Notes under the pieces: generated by a model | The model's database searches: none | The model's input: the letters and a program-made list of their open reading frames with translations, nothing else | Told to the model about the DNA's origin: nothing | Source of the DNA: Marinilabilia salmonicolor | Lineage (GTDB): Bacteria > Bacteroidota > Bacteroidia > Bacteroidales > Marinilabiliaceae | Reading direction: 5' to 3' | DNA length: 64,000 nt | Assembly (NCBI RefSeq): GCF_003003035.1 | Contig: NZ_PVTS01000014.1 | Location: 1 to 64,000, forward strand | In this document: one piece after another, positions 1 to 8,029 of the stretch | Layout of the letters: every line of letters begins with the position of its first letter | How positions within the stretch are numbered: the first letter of the stretch is position 1 | Made by a program: the position numbers and the translations under genes

Positions 1-75
1 ATCCACATCACACCTGCCGAAAATTTCAAAGAACTTTTGCCGCAATTTATTGATAAAAAATTACTCCAGGAATAA
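1..75 (+). CDS. C-terminal end of a cas gene, probably cas2 (partial)
   Basis: The first 75 bases read as one open frame of 24 codons ending in TAA at 73-75; the start lies outside the window. The tail is too short to recognise a family by motif. Its position directly before a type II-C-like array, where cas1 and cas2 normally sit in Bacteroidota (cas9-cas1-cas2-array), makes Cas2 the best guess. The stop is only 15 bases from the first truncated repeat. Any other cas gene or the end of an unrelated gene remains possible. Confidence 0.4.
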   Translation: MHITPAENFKELLPQFIDKKLLQE

Positions 76-90
76 GGTTTTGCTGGGGTG

Positions 91-2084
91 GATACTTTTG
101 AAAGCAATTCACAACAGTACCGTTTTAGCCTCATTTCTCGCCGGCTGTCAGCGCTACTGCAAAGATACATTTTGAAAGCAATTCACAACGTGTAATTGTG
201 TTGAGAAACGGCGAACAGAGCTGTCAGCGCTACTGCAAAGATACATTTTGAAAGCAATTCACAACAATCAACGGTAAAACAACAGGAGTAACAATGCTGT
301 CAGCGCTACTGCAAAGATACATTTTGAAAGCAATTCACAACAAAACATCTATTTCTCCAATGTAGATAGAGGCTGTCAGCGCTACTGCAAAGATACATTT
401 TGAAAGCAATTCACAACTAAAGGAACTGAACTAATTCATTTGTAAAGCTGTCAGCGCTACTGCAAAGATACATTTTGAAAGCAATTCACAACAAAAGTCG
501 TTAGGGCTGCTTGAATATTGGGCTGTCAGCGCTACTGCAAAGATACATTTTGAAAGCAATTCACAACCACCAGTAAACTGATGTTTCGTGATTTGAAGCT
601 GTCAGCGCTACTGCAAAGATACATTTTGAAAGCAATTCACAACACCTAATCGCGCTAAATTCTCCTGAAGCTCGCTGTCAGCGCTACTGCAAAGATACAT
701 TTTGAAAGCAATTCACAACTAATACGGTTGATGCACTTTCAGTGTTTAAGCTGTCAGCGCTACTGCAAAGATACATTTTGAAAGCAATTCACAACAACTT
801 GGGTATTGCGGTCAACGTTCCAGCGCTGTCAGCGCTACTGCAAAGATACATTTTGAAAGCAATTCACAACTACATCATTAAGGCTAATTTTAAAGTCCTG
901 GCTGTCAGCGCTACTGCAAAGATACATTTTGAAAGCAATTCACAACCAACTCATATCTGTGGGCTGAAGATTTGATGCTGTCAGCGCTACTGCAAAGATA
1001 CATTTTGAAAGCAATTCACAACTCATGGGCGATGCATTGCGTCCGGCAACTTGCTGTCAGCGCTACTGCAAAGATACATTTTGAAAGCAATTCACAACAA
1101 TTAATAGCCGACAAAGAAGCTCGCAACTGCTGTCAGCGCTACTGCAAAGATACATTTTGAAAGCAATTCACAACGCACACATTTGGCAACCGGATACCCC
1201 AGGGGCTGTCAGCGCTACTGCAAAGATACATTTTGAAAGCAATTCACAACGGGCCGTTGCCAGTGCCATAAAAAAAGATGGCTGTCAGCGCTACTGCAAA
1301 GATACATTTTGAAAGCAATTCACAACCGGCACAGGCAGCGGTATAAAAAACAAAAGGCTGTCAGCGCTACTGCAAAGATACATTTTGAAAGCAATTCACA
1401 ACAGGCTTTGGGCCACTTGCAAAAACTTCTTGCTGTCAGCGCTACTGCAAAGATACATTTTGAAAGCAATTCACAACTACTGCAAATGACTTTATTATTA
1501 TGCGTGGCTGTCAGCGCTACTGCAAAGATACATTTTGAAAGCAATTCACAACACACATTGCAAACACGCCAATGAATAATTGGCTGTCAGCGCTACTGCA
1601 AAGATACATTTTGAAAGCAATTCACAACAAGAACTTGAAAAGACTCTCAAGGACTTGAGCTGTCAGCGCTACTGCAAAGATACATTTTGAAAGCAATTCA
1701 CAACCATGACCGGTTAAGGGCATAAGGGAAAGAAGCTGTCAGCGCTACTGCAAAGATACATTTTGAAAGCAATTCACAACAGGTCGGCATCTTTATCCTG
1801 AACCGTGGCGGCTGTCAGCGCTACTGCAAAGATACATTTTGAAAGCAATTCACAACACCAATTCCGTGAGTTTTGCATGAGTGTGCGCTGTCAGCGCTAC
1901 TGCAAAGATACATTTTGAAAGCAATTCACAACCAAAGCCAATCAGTATGTGACGGTGCGACAGCTGTCAGCGCTACTGCAAAGATACATTTTGAAAGCAA
2001 TTCACAACGCGAGACGGGAGAGATGCAGCACGAGAATAGCTGTCAGCGCTACTACAAAGATACATTTTGAAAGCAATTCACACA
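91..2084 (-). CRISPR. Type II-C-like CRISPR array, 25 intact 46-bp repeats, 26 spacers
   Basis: Intact repeats start at 144, 220, 296, 372, 447, 522, 598, 674, 750, 825, 901, 977, 1053, 1129, 1205, 1281, 1357, 1432, 1507, 1583, 1659, 1735, 1811, 1887 and 1963. Spacers are 30 nt (20 of them), 29 nt (5) or 28 nt (the first, 116-143). Read on the minus strand the repeat begins GTTGTGAATTGC and ends CTGACAGC, the form of Bacteroidota type II-C repeats, whose 5' half pairs with tracrRNA. The left end (91-115) keeps only that half. The right-end repeat (2039-2084) is full length but has one internal change and an altered 5' end. Minus-strand transcription therefore fits best, running towards the cas gene. 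The array and the cas gene would then be convergent. No tracrRNA or cas9 lies in the window. Confidence 0.97.
1963..2008 (-). promoter_or_regulatory. Promoter-like element inside each CRISPR repeat (representative copy)
   Basis: On the minus strand repeat positions 23-30 read TATCTTTG, an exact match to the Bacteroidota -7 box TAnnTTTG. Positions 1-4 read GTTG, a possible -33 box (consensus TTTG), 18 nt upstream. A start site would fall in the last ten bases of the repeat, just before the spacer. The same element occurs in all 25 intact repeats. Its function as a promoter is inference; in Neisseria type II-C arrays repeat-borne promoters are established. Confidence 0.45.
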
Positions 2085-2144
2085 GGTTAAAATTAGTAGT
2101 GAAACCGTTTCCACCTTACTTCAAGGCTGTTTCATCGCAGACCA

Positions 2145-2178
2145 CAAAAAAAGGCTCCACTTGCGTGAAGCCTTTTTG
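2145..2178 (-). terminator. Rho-independent terminator after the GH10 gene
   Basis: AAAAAGGCT pairs with AGCCTTTTT around a 12-nt loop, and on the minus strand the stem runs into a T7 tract. It lies between the GH10 stop and the CRISPR array, so it should stop xylanase transcription before it enters the array. The A/T flanks make it partly bidirectional. Confidence 0.8.
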
Positions 2179-2196
2179 ATGTTACTTTCCTTATTT

Positions 2197-3258
2197 TTAT
2201 TTCGATGTTTTCAGGCCTTTTATAAATCCGTAATAGGCCGGTTTGGGATTCATGTTTTCGTCATAGATACATGGCCAGTCATTCAGGTCAAAGAATGACG
2301 GAATCCAGGAGTGTTTGTCGCTAAATCCCCACACGGTCATTCCATAACGTTGTTGTTTCGGGACATTCCGAATGTATGCTTCTGCCAGCCATTGGTATTT
2401 GTCAGCCTGAGCCTGAAGCATTTCTTCGGTCAGTTCGTCGTAAATTTGTATTCCGCCACCGGGGGTGTCGTCATGTTTATTGAAAATAATGTCAATCTCG
2501 GAAAGATGAATCTGCAAGCCGGTTTCTGCTGCTTTTTTGAGTGCGTATTCGATGGTTTTTTCGTCTGTATCCATGCGGATATGCATTTGGAAGCCGATTC
2601 CGGAGATGGGTACATTCTGAGCTCTTAGTTTTTCTATCATGCGCAGCATAGAGTGCAGTTTCACAGTGTCCCGCTCAATATTGAAATCATTGTAAAAAAG
2701 GACTGCCCCAGGGTCTGCCTTATGTGCCAGTTCAAAGGCCCGGGCAATGTAACCTTCACCCATGGTTTTGTACCAAATAGATTTTCTGAATTCTCCTGTG
2801 CTGTCGAGCAGCGCTTCATTGACGACATCCCAGCCGGCCACTTTCCCCTGGTATCGTTTGCCGTAGGTGAGAATGTAATCTTCCATGATTTTGTCGAGGG
2901 CAGTACTATCCGGTTCCATCTCATTGATCCATCGGGGAGTTCCTGAATGCCAGATGAAAGCATGTCCGTGAAGTCGGATGTTGTTTTGTTGTGCATAATG
3001 GACCACATCATCCACATGTTTCCAGTTGTATTCATTTTCTGAGTGATGAACAGCATACATTTTCATGCCATTTTCGAGGGTGATGCTGTTAAAATCCTTT
3101 TTAACAATTGCTTGTATGGAACTGTCTTTAACCAGTTGGTGAGCCCTGATAGCTGTTCCAATCGGGAATGAAGCACTGTCTTTCAGGTTTGAGGAGGGGT
3201 GGGGTGTTTGACAGCCCATTAGAATAAATGCGGGCAGAAGAAGCAAAAGTTTTTTCAT
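2197..3258 (-). CDS. Endo-1,4-beta-xylanase, GH10 lipoprotein
   Basis: A 353-residue secreted endo-xylanase that cleaves the beta-1,4-xylose backbone of xylan. It has a lipoprotein signal peptide with Cys16 in the lipobox (LMGC), so it is membrane anchored, probably on the cell surface. GH10 landmarks are HGHAFIWHSGTPRW (98-110), the acid/base Glu148 in WDVVNEA, the nucleophile Glu254 in HLSEIDI, and the C-terminal TVWGFSDKHSW. Length fits a single GH10 barrel with no carbohydrate-binding module. The start codon abuts the end of a dispersed palindromic repeat (see 3258-3396), so its leader is unusual. It is monocistronic and has its own terminator. Confidence 0.95.
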   Translation of the reverse strand: MKKLLLLLPAFILMGCQTPHPSSNLKDSASFPIGTAIRAHQLVKDSSIQAIVKKDFNSITLENGMKMYAVHHSENEYNWKHVDDVVHYAQQNNIRLHGHAFIWHSGTPRWINEMEPDSTALDKIMEDYILTYGKRYQGKVAGWDVVNEALLDSTGEFRKSIWYKTMGEGYIARAFELAHKADPGAVLFYNDFNIERDTVKLHSMLRMIEKLRAQNVPISGIGFQMHIRMDTDEKTIEYALKKAAETGLQIHLSEIDIIFNKHDDTPGGGIQIYDELTEEMLQAQADKYQWLAEAYIRNVPKQQRYGMTVWGFSDKHSWIPSFFDLNDWPCIYDENMNPKPAYYGFIKGLKTSK

Positions 3259-3396
3259 CCGTTTAAAATTTTGTAATTATGTGATAAAGAACTAATTAAA
3301 AATTTGAGAACGAATGGAACCGCTTCGCTCTCGCATAATATTTTTTAAACAGGTTCTCTTGTGATTTATTTTTAAAAAATATCATGCTCGTTTCAT
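3258..3396 (-). repeat. Dispersed palindromic element abutting the GH10 start codon
   Basis: On the minus strand this runs from ATGAAACGAGCATG through a long A/T stem, then the GTTCCATTCG arm and about 50 further bases, to the base before the xylanase ATG. A nearly identical copy lies at 12331-12474 in the plus direction. The two diverge outside the element at the ATGAAACGAG end. See the finding on this repeat family. Confidence 0.8.
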
Positions 3397-3785
3397 TAGT
3401 TTATGGTTTATCTAAGTTGTTGGTGTGGTGTAGTTTATGTTGAAAATTTGGGTTTGATTCATCAATAATCGCATTGGTAAGAATTAGATTTTTTGGCGGA
3501 AGGGTAAAGTGCGTACATTTAGTACGGAAAAAAAGCAAATGGGTTTTCTATTTTTTATTATTGTTAAGAGATTTTCGGCGCTTTTGTTTTGAAGTCCGGG
3601 ATCTTATTCAAATGTCGGTGGAAAATTGCCTTCCTGGTGAGTTGGGTTTTTGAAAATACATTTGACTTCGTCAGGATTTTTTTACGAAGTAATTATTTAA
3701 GTGATACTAATTTGCTATTTTCGGTTTACCTAATTCCCAGTCTGCTTTGTTTATTATATCCTGAATTAAAACAATATTTGCGATT
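3397..3785. other. Intergenic region upstream of the GH10 gene and the broken hydrolase
   Basis: A 390-bp A/T-rich divergent spacer. The only clear structure is an inverted repeat, CGTAC-ATTTA-GTACG, at 3512-3526, a possible operator. No protein or RNA gene could be supported; a 66-codon frame starting with TTG at 3589 lacks coding character. Confidence 0.5.
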
Positions 3786-4437
3786 ATGAGAATTCTGGTT
3801 TTCCTTGGTTTAGCTCTTCTTTTTTTTCTCCTGTAGCAGAACAAGTAACGGACATCTTAGCTTTTATGATGCAAGTGCGGAAGATGGTTATAATTATCCC
3901 TTTTTCTTGTTTCTTCCTGATGGGATATCTGCTGAAAAGCAGTTGACATTGATTTTAGAACCCAACAATTCAGGGTTTTCTGCATCAGGAACCTTTGCCA
4001 ACAGGTTTACGGCATTGCATCCGGATAAAGTAAAGGCTGTAGCTGCGGGGGGTATTAACGGACTTCTGATCTTACCTTGCGACTCACTGCAGAATGTTGC
4101 ACTTCCTTATCCATTGGGCGTCAGTGATATGGAGTTTCTGATAGATGTGGGTTTCCAGAAATCTGCTTTTGCAGTCACACCACAATTTCTTTTTATGGGA
4201 GCATTGGATGACAACGATGCTATCCCCTATGAAGACGGGTATAGCATTCAGGAAAGAGAGCAGGTCTTTCAGTTGCTGGGCAAACAAATGATGCCGGACA
4301 GATGGGAGAACTGTATTGAAATATACCAACAACAGGGAGTGAATGCTGTTTTTAAAACTTACCAGGGCATCGGGCATGAACAAACTCCGGAGATAAAAGA
4401 TGAAATACTGGCTTTTTTCAAAGACAAGATGGAGTAA
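3786..4437 (+). pseudogene. Alpha/beta-hydrolase-like lipoprotein, frameshifted and internally deleted
   Basis: The ATG at 3786 starts a typical lipoprotein signal peptide, but the frame stops at TAG 3834-3836. Removing one T from the T8 tract at 3820-3827 restores MRILVFLGLALLFFSC, a good lipobox, and joins the long downstream frame to its stop at 4435-4437. The downstream part carries a serine-hydrolase nucleophile elbow (GFSASG), an Asp-rich turn (GALDDND) and a late His (GIGHEQ), as expected for an alpha/beta-hydrolase. The first strand region (LILEPNNSG) is followed immediately by GFSASG, leaving no room for the usual 80-100 residues between them. An in-frame internal deletion is therefore inferred. 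Two independent lesions point to a decaying gene rather than a sequencing slip. Confidence 0.7.
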
Positions 4438-4453
4438 TTTTATTACACATTTT

Positions 4454-5620
4454 CTACAATATCAGAAACTCTTTAAGATCCGATTGCAAAATATCTTCCA
4501 GCAGTTTCCTGTTTTTGTAACTTGTCCTCGCAAATTGAAACGCAAAAACTCCATGTTTTTTGTAATCAATCTTACGCAGTTCCAGTGGATCTTCAAAGTA
4601 TGTACGGAACTTCTCGTAATCTATCTCTTTTATATTATCAGCAGGTATGTCCTTAGGTAAATCCGCAACCACCATGCTGTAGATATCATCGTTTTTATCT
4701 TTCAAAATGGCTTCCCAGTCGGGCTGTTTTTGCTCAAAGAAATATTCATAGACATTTATTCCGAAGGCGTACCAGGCAATGTCGGTGACGCACCATCCGG
4801 CAAAACGCATGGGGTTTACTTCAATAGGAATTATATGATTGTTTGAATCTACTCTGAACTCAATGTGCATGGGGAAACCACGTAACTCAATGAGGTCTCC
4901 CATTTTGCTCAGAAACTGTGTGAATGATTCAAGGTGCTCCTCAATAATTTGTTTGGAGGTAATGTAAACCCTGTCGCTTACGTCCTCTGCAGAAGAGAAA
5001 AGATGCTTCAGGATGTTCAGAACAACAGGTTCTCCGTTTCTGTCGTAATAGACATCTACGGCAAATTCATCTCCCGGGATAATTTCTTCAAGTATGAAAT
5101 TGGAGACATTGATCACTTCGCCCGGGAAATTGTGTCCCAGGGAACCGATTTCAGCTTTCAGCTTAGCCACCACTTTCCCCCATTCTTCAGGATTGTTTAC
5201 CACATGCACTCCAATGCTGAAGAAACCAACAGAAGGTTTGATGATGAAAGGGAAGGGAAGTGCCTGTGAAGATAACTGGTCTAATTGATCGAATGAGACT
5301 TCTTTAAAGAAAAAATCAGGATACATAGACTTAATGCGTTCTCTGAAACGTGCTTTGTTTTTAAAAATCAAAATAAGTTCAGGAAGTCGTGTGAAACCCA
5401 GATTTTGAGTTATCCATTCGATTGAGTTCTCTGAGTTGGTATAAAGCAAAGGGACCTTTTGGTTTCTAATGGCTTTTGTGAAAGCTTCGTCGTTCAGAAG
5501 TTGAAGATCTTTTCTGCTCGTTAGCTCTTCGGCTGCAATGTTGTTTAGCACCCCATAGTTGTTTTGAGCGATGGTGTCCTCAAGTATTTGAGAAACATAT
5601 GGATGGTCGAGTATAATCAT
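4454..5620 (-). CDS. ATP-grasp domain protein
   Basis: A 388-residue cytoplasmic protein with no signal peptide. The central region resembles the ATP-grasp fold of carboxylate-amine/thiol ligases: PFPFIIKPSVGFFSIGV (nucleotide-binding lysine and glycine loop, about 120-140), ILEEIIPGDEFAVDVYY (about 175-192) and HIEFRVDSNNHIIPIEVNPMRF (metal-binding Glu/Asn, about 255-275). The N-terminal 110 residues look like a pre-ATP-grasp domain. Substrate is not predictable, since there is no partner biosynthetic gene beside it. It converges with the broken hydrolase (16-bp gap) and is preceded by an exact -7 box. Confidence 0.8.
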   Translation of the reverse strand: MIILDHPYVSQILEDTIAQNNYGVLNNIAAEELTSRKDLQLLNDEAFTKAIRNQKVPLLYTNSENSIEWITQNLGFTRLPELILIFKNKARFRERIKSMYPDFFFKEVSFDQLDQLSSQALPFPFIIKPSVGFFSIGVHVVNNPEEWGKVVAKLKAEIGSLGHNFPGEVINVSNFILEEIIPGDEFAVDVYYDRNGEPVVLNILKHLFSSAEDVSDRVYITSKQIIEEHLESFTQFLSKMGDLIELRGFPMHIEFRVDSNNHIIPIEVNPMRFAGWCVTDIAWYAFGINVYEYFFEQKQPDWEAILKDKNDDIYSMVVADLPKDIPADNIKEIDYEKFRTYFEDPLELRKIDYKKHGVFAFQFARTSYKNRKLLEDILQSDLKEFLIL

Positions 5621-5643
5621 CTTTGTATTTTTTTATCGTGAGT

Positions 5644-5651
5644 CAAAGATA
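5644..5651 (-). promoter_or_regulatory. -7 promoter box of the ATP-grasp gene
   Basis: The minus strand reads TATCTTTG, an exact Bacteroidota -7 box (TAnnTTTG), 23 bases before the start codon. No clear -33 TTTG is visible at the expected spacing, so only half of the promoter is supported. Confidence 0.5.
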
Positions 5652-6072
5652 GATGCTAACCTGATTAATTCATAAATTATCTATTGCGATACTCTATTGC
5701 CGTCATAATTTACTAATCCTCAGTGAAAATAGATTACTATTTTCTTTTTCAAGTTTGCTTGCAGTTTCTTGGATCTTTGGGTATTTATGACCATTCCACA
5801 ACGAAAATCTGTGAATAAAGGTAGGAAAAATGGATTATTGGGGATAATGTTGTTTATTTCTCGTTAGAGAAAATGGAACATAAAATTGTTTAATATTTTT
5901 TTATTCTCTTATCTTAAGTTTTTTCCCGGATTGAGGAGGATTGTTGTTACTTTTTTTATGTTGTTATGTGTTTGATTAATTGACATTTCAGATTGGAATG
6001 TTTAGTTTTATGGTGGTAAAACAAAACGAGAGGCAAATATTGCCGGAAATTTTAACCCAAAAACCCAAAGTT
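5652..6072. other. Intergenic spacer between divergent genes
   Basis: About 420 bp of A/T-rich sequence between the ATP-grasp gene and the T9SS-secreted protein. No ORF, hairpin or complete promoter could be supported for the plus-strand gene. Confidence 0.5.
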
Positions 6073-6906
6073 ATGAATTTTTCTTACCCGACTTGTCGAA
6101 TTATCTCCTTGTGTTTTTCACTGTTTGTAATTTTTTCTCCCTCTTTTTCTCAGACTTTAATTGATTTTGATGACGATGCGAAATGGATACGCGGATCTAG
6201 TACCATTACCGGTTATGCCACTGATCACGCTTATGAGGATGGTCTTTTTCGTGCAACCGGTGGCGAGGCATGCCGAATTACTGCAAGTGATCAGGATGGT
6301 GTGCCAGGAGCACTGGGAAATTATGCCTGGAAACTTAAAGATGTGACAGCTGTTGACTGGCGGATTACGATTGCGTCAGGAGGTGTGGGAAATTTCAGTA
6401 TGAAAATCAGACGCTGGGATGAAGATCCCGAACCACATTACCAGTTGGCGTATTCCACCGACGGAGGTAGTACGTGGGAAGAGGTGGCTCAGGTAACCAA
6501 TGAAACACTTGATAATTTGAGCGAATGGAAGGCATTTGGTGGAACCATCAACAGCAGTAACGATAACATAACCATCAGACTGACACCCACTCAGGGAACG
6601 GAACGTATCATGGTTGATGATTTTGAGTGGACTTCCTATGTGGCCAATAGCCATAACTCTCCCGATGCTATGCGTTTGCAATTATGGCCTAATCCTGCCT
6701 CTGAGATGATCTATGGAGAGGGAGAGGAAAGACTGGAATTTGTGGAGCTGATAAATATGGCAGGAACAAAAGTAAAGGAAAAACAACTGTCCGGGGATAA
6801 AGGATTTTCTATCGCTGTAGATGACCTTAAAGATGGAGTTTACTTTGTTAGGATGACAGATATTGCCGGAAGGAAAACATGTACCCGGGTTTTTATCCTG
6901 CATTAA
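6073..6906 (+). CDS. T9SS type A sorting-domain secreted protein
   Basis: 277 residues from the ATG at 6073, chosen over an upstream in-frame ATG at 5980 because a signal peptide (MNFSYPTCRIISLCFSLFVIF, about 27 residues, ending SFSQ) starts there. The mature N-terminal part is a beta-rich module of unknown substrate, reminiscent of domains that precede T9SS tails (YSTDGGSTWEEVAQV, IRLTPTQG). The last 75 residues are a Por-secretion sorting domain: LQLWPNPASEMI at its start, then VELINMAGTKV, DLKDGVYFVRM and a final basic/hydrophobic strand. The protein should cross the outer membrane by T9SS and be surface attached or released. No function can be assigned to the cargo domain. Confidence 0.85.
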   Translation: MNFSYPTCRIISLCFSLFVIFSPSFSQTLIDFDDDAKWIRGSSTITGYATDHAYEDGLFRATGGEACRITASDQDGVPGALGNYAWKLKDVTAVDWRITIASGGVGNFSMKIRRWDEDPEPHYQLAYSTDGGSTWEEVAQVTNETLDNLSEWKAFGGTINSSNDNITIRLTPTQGTERIMVDDFEWTSYVANSHNSPDAMRLQLWPNPASEMIYGEGEERLEFVELINMAGTKVKEKQLSGDKGFSIAVDDLKDGVYFVRMTDIAGRKTCTRVFILH

Positions 6907-6915
6907 CAGATGAGG

Positions 6916-6958
6916 TATTCCCGGGTAAAATCCTTGAAATTTGCCCGGGAATATTTTT
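6916..6958 (+). terminator. Terminator after the T9SS protein
   Basis: TATTCCCGGGTAAA pairs with TTTGCCCGGGAATA, followed by TTTTT. It lies between convergent genes, and its T-run overlaps the first bases beyond the larE stop. Confidence 0.8.
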
Positions 6959-7805
6959 ACTGTGTCCTTTCTTCTGAGTTGTTTTGATCTTTGAAGAGCA
7001 CTCTGTTCAGTTTGCCTGAAACAAGACCTTCTTCATCGGCCAGGGCGTCAGAGAATCCTATTTTTTGTAACGATGGCGTGAGTTTTGGTAAAATCTCTTT
7101 TAATCTGGTAATTTCATTTGCAGGCACTTCAATACTGACTTCTCCTGTGCGGTATCGTGCTCTCACGTCAGAAAAACCATGTTGGTTGATTAGTGCTTCA
7201 GCATTTTCAACCATTTTCAGTTTTTTTATGGAAATGCTTTCGCCGTAAGGAAATCGGCTGCTCAAGCATGGACTGGCTGGTTTGCTCCATTCCTTCAGAT
7301 TGAAGTGTTTTGCCATTGCCCTGATATCCTCTTTTTCAAAGCCACAATCTGCAAGTGGACTAAGCACACGATATTGGTCAGCAGCTTTCAGCCCCGGTCG
7401 GTAATCTCCTAAATCACTTTTGTTGCTTCCATTAATAATTGTATAGTCGGGAAACTGGTCTTCTTTTAGGCTCTTCATTGCCGTGTAAAGAGAGTTTTTG
7501 CACCAAAAACATCTGTCCTCCGGGTTTGAATTGTATCGGGGGTCATTTATTTCTCCTGGCTTTATAATTTGATAATTGATATCATGCACGGTACAAAAGT
7601 CAATTGCCTGCTGCAGATCTCTGCGCTTAAGTGCCGGTGAGTCTCCGATAACTGCCATAGTTTTTTCCTTTCCCAGAAAATGACGACTAAGAAATGCCGC
7701 AAGGCAAGAGTCAACCCCACCTGACAGGGCAACCAGAGCTCCCTGATGATGTGTAAACCATTTCTTTGTTTTTTCGTATAGCTCTGTATTGAGAGAGTTT
7801 GCCAT
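6957..7805 (-). CDS. larE: LarE-type sulfur transferase (PP-loop)
   Basis: 282 residues, cytoplasmic. LarE adenylates and sulfurates pyridinium-dicarboxylate mononucleotide in synthesis of the nickel-pincer cofactor of lactate racemase-type enzymes. The PP-loop ATP motif SGGVDS is at 28-33; GSNKSDLGDYRPG (126-138) and PCLSSRFPYGE (179-189) are family signatures. Cys180 matches the position of the sulfur-donating cysteine. The protein also has Cys99 and Cys102 in DRCFWCK, giving three candidate cluster ligands as in LarE forms that carry a [4Fe-4S] cluster. No larA, larB or larC is adjacent, so it is an orphan here. No promoter was recognised. Confidence 0.9.
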   Translation of the reverse strand: MANSLNTELYEKTKKWFTHHQGALVALSGGVDSCLAAFLSRHFLGKEKTMAVIGDSPALKRRDLQQAIDFCTVHDINYQIIKPGEINDPRYNSNPEDRCFWCKNSLYTAMKSLKEDQFPDYTIINGSNKSDLGDYRPGLKAADQYRVLSPLADCGFEKEDIRAMAKHFNLKEWSKPASPCLSSRFPYGESISIKKLKMVENAEALINQHGFSDVRARYRTGEVSIEVPANEITRLKEILPKLTPSLQKIGFSDALADEEGLVSGKLNRVLFKDQNNSEERTQ

Positions 7806-8029
7806 AGCTCGTTGTATTTTTTAGTTATGCTATTAAACCGGTAGGAAAAGTAAAGGAAAAATATCAAAGTTCCATGGGATTGGTTTATTAATTGTTTTTA
7901 TTTTGGCCTTTTTTATGGTATTATATGAGTAGGTAGGATATTTGAAATGGCCGGATATGCCCGCAAGAGGAAATTAGAAAAAGTGTTATAAATTTTAATC
8001 AAACAGAATATTAAATAAATCTTAATAGG

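Noticed and set aside
91-143. The truncated left repeat as a tracrRNA anti-repeat
   Set aside because: On the plus strand it could pair with crRNA, but it is followed directly by a spacer and another repeat, with no tracrRNA-like hairpins or terminator. A decayed terminal repeat is simpler.
742-2179. Several open frames of 60-88 codons inside the CRISPR array
   Set aside because: They are translations of the 46-bp repeat (recurring SATAKIHFESNS or LSALLQRYILKAIHN), not genes.
3589-3789. 66-codon plus-strand frame upstream of the broken hydrolase
   Set aside because: TTG start, no signal or domain, A/T-rich noncoding composition.
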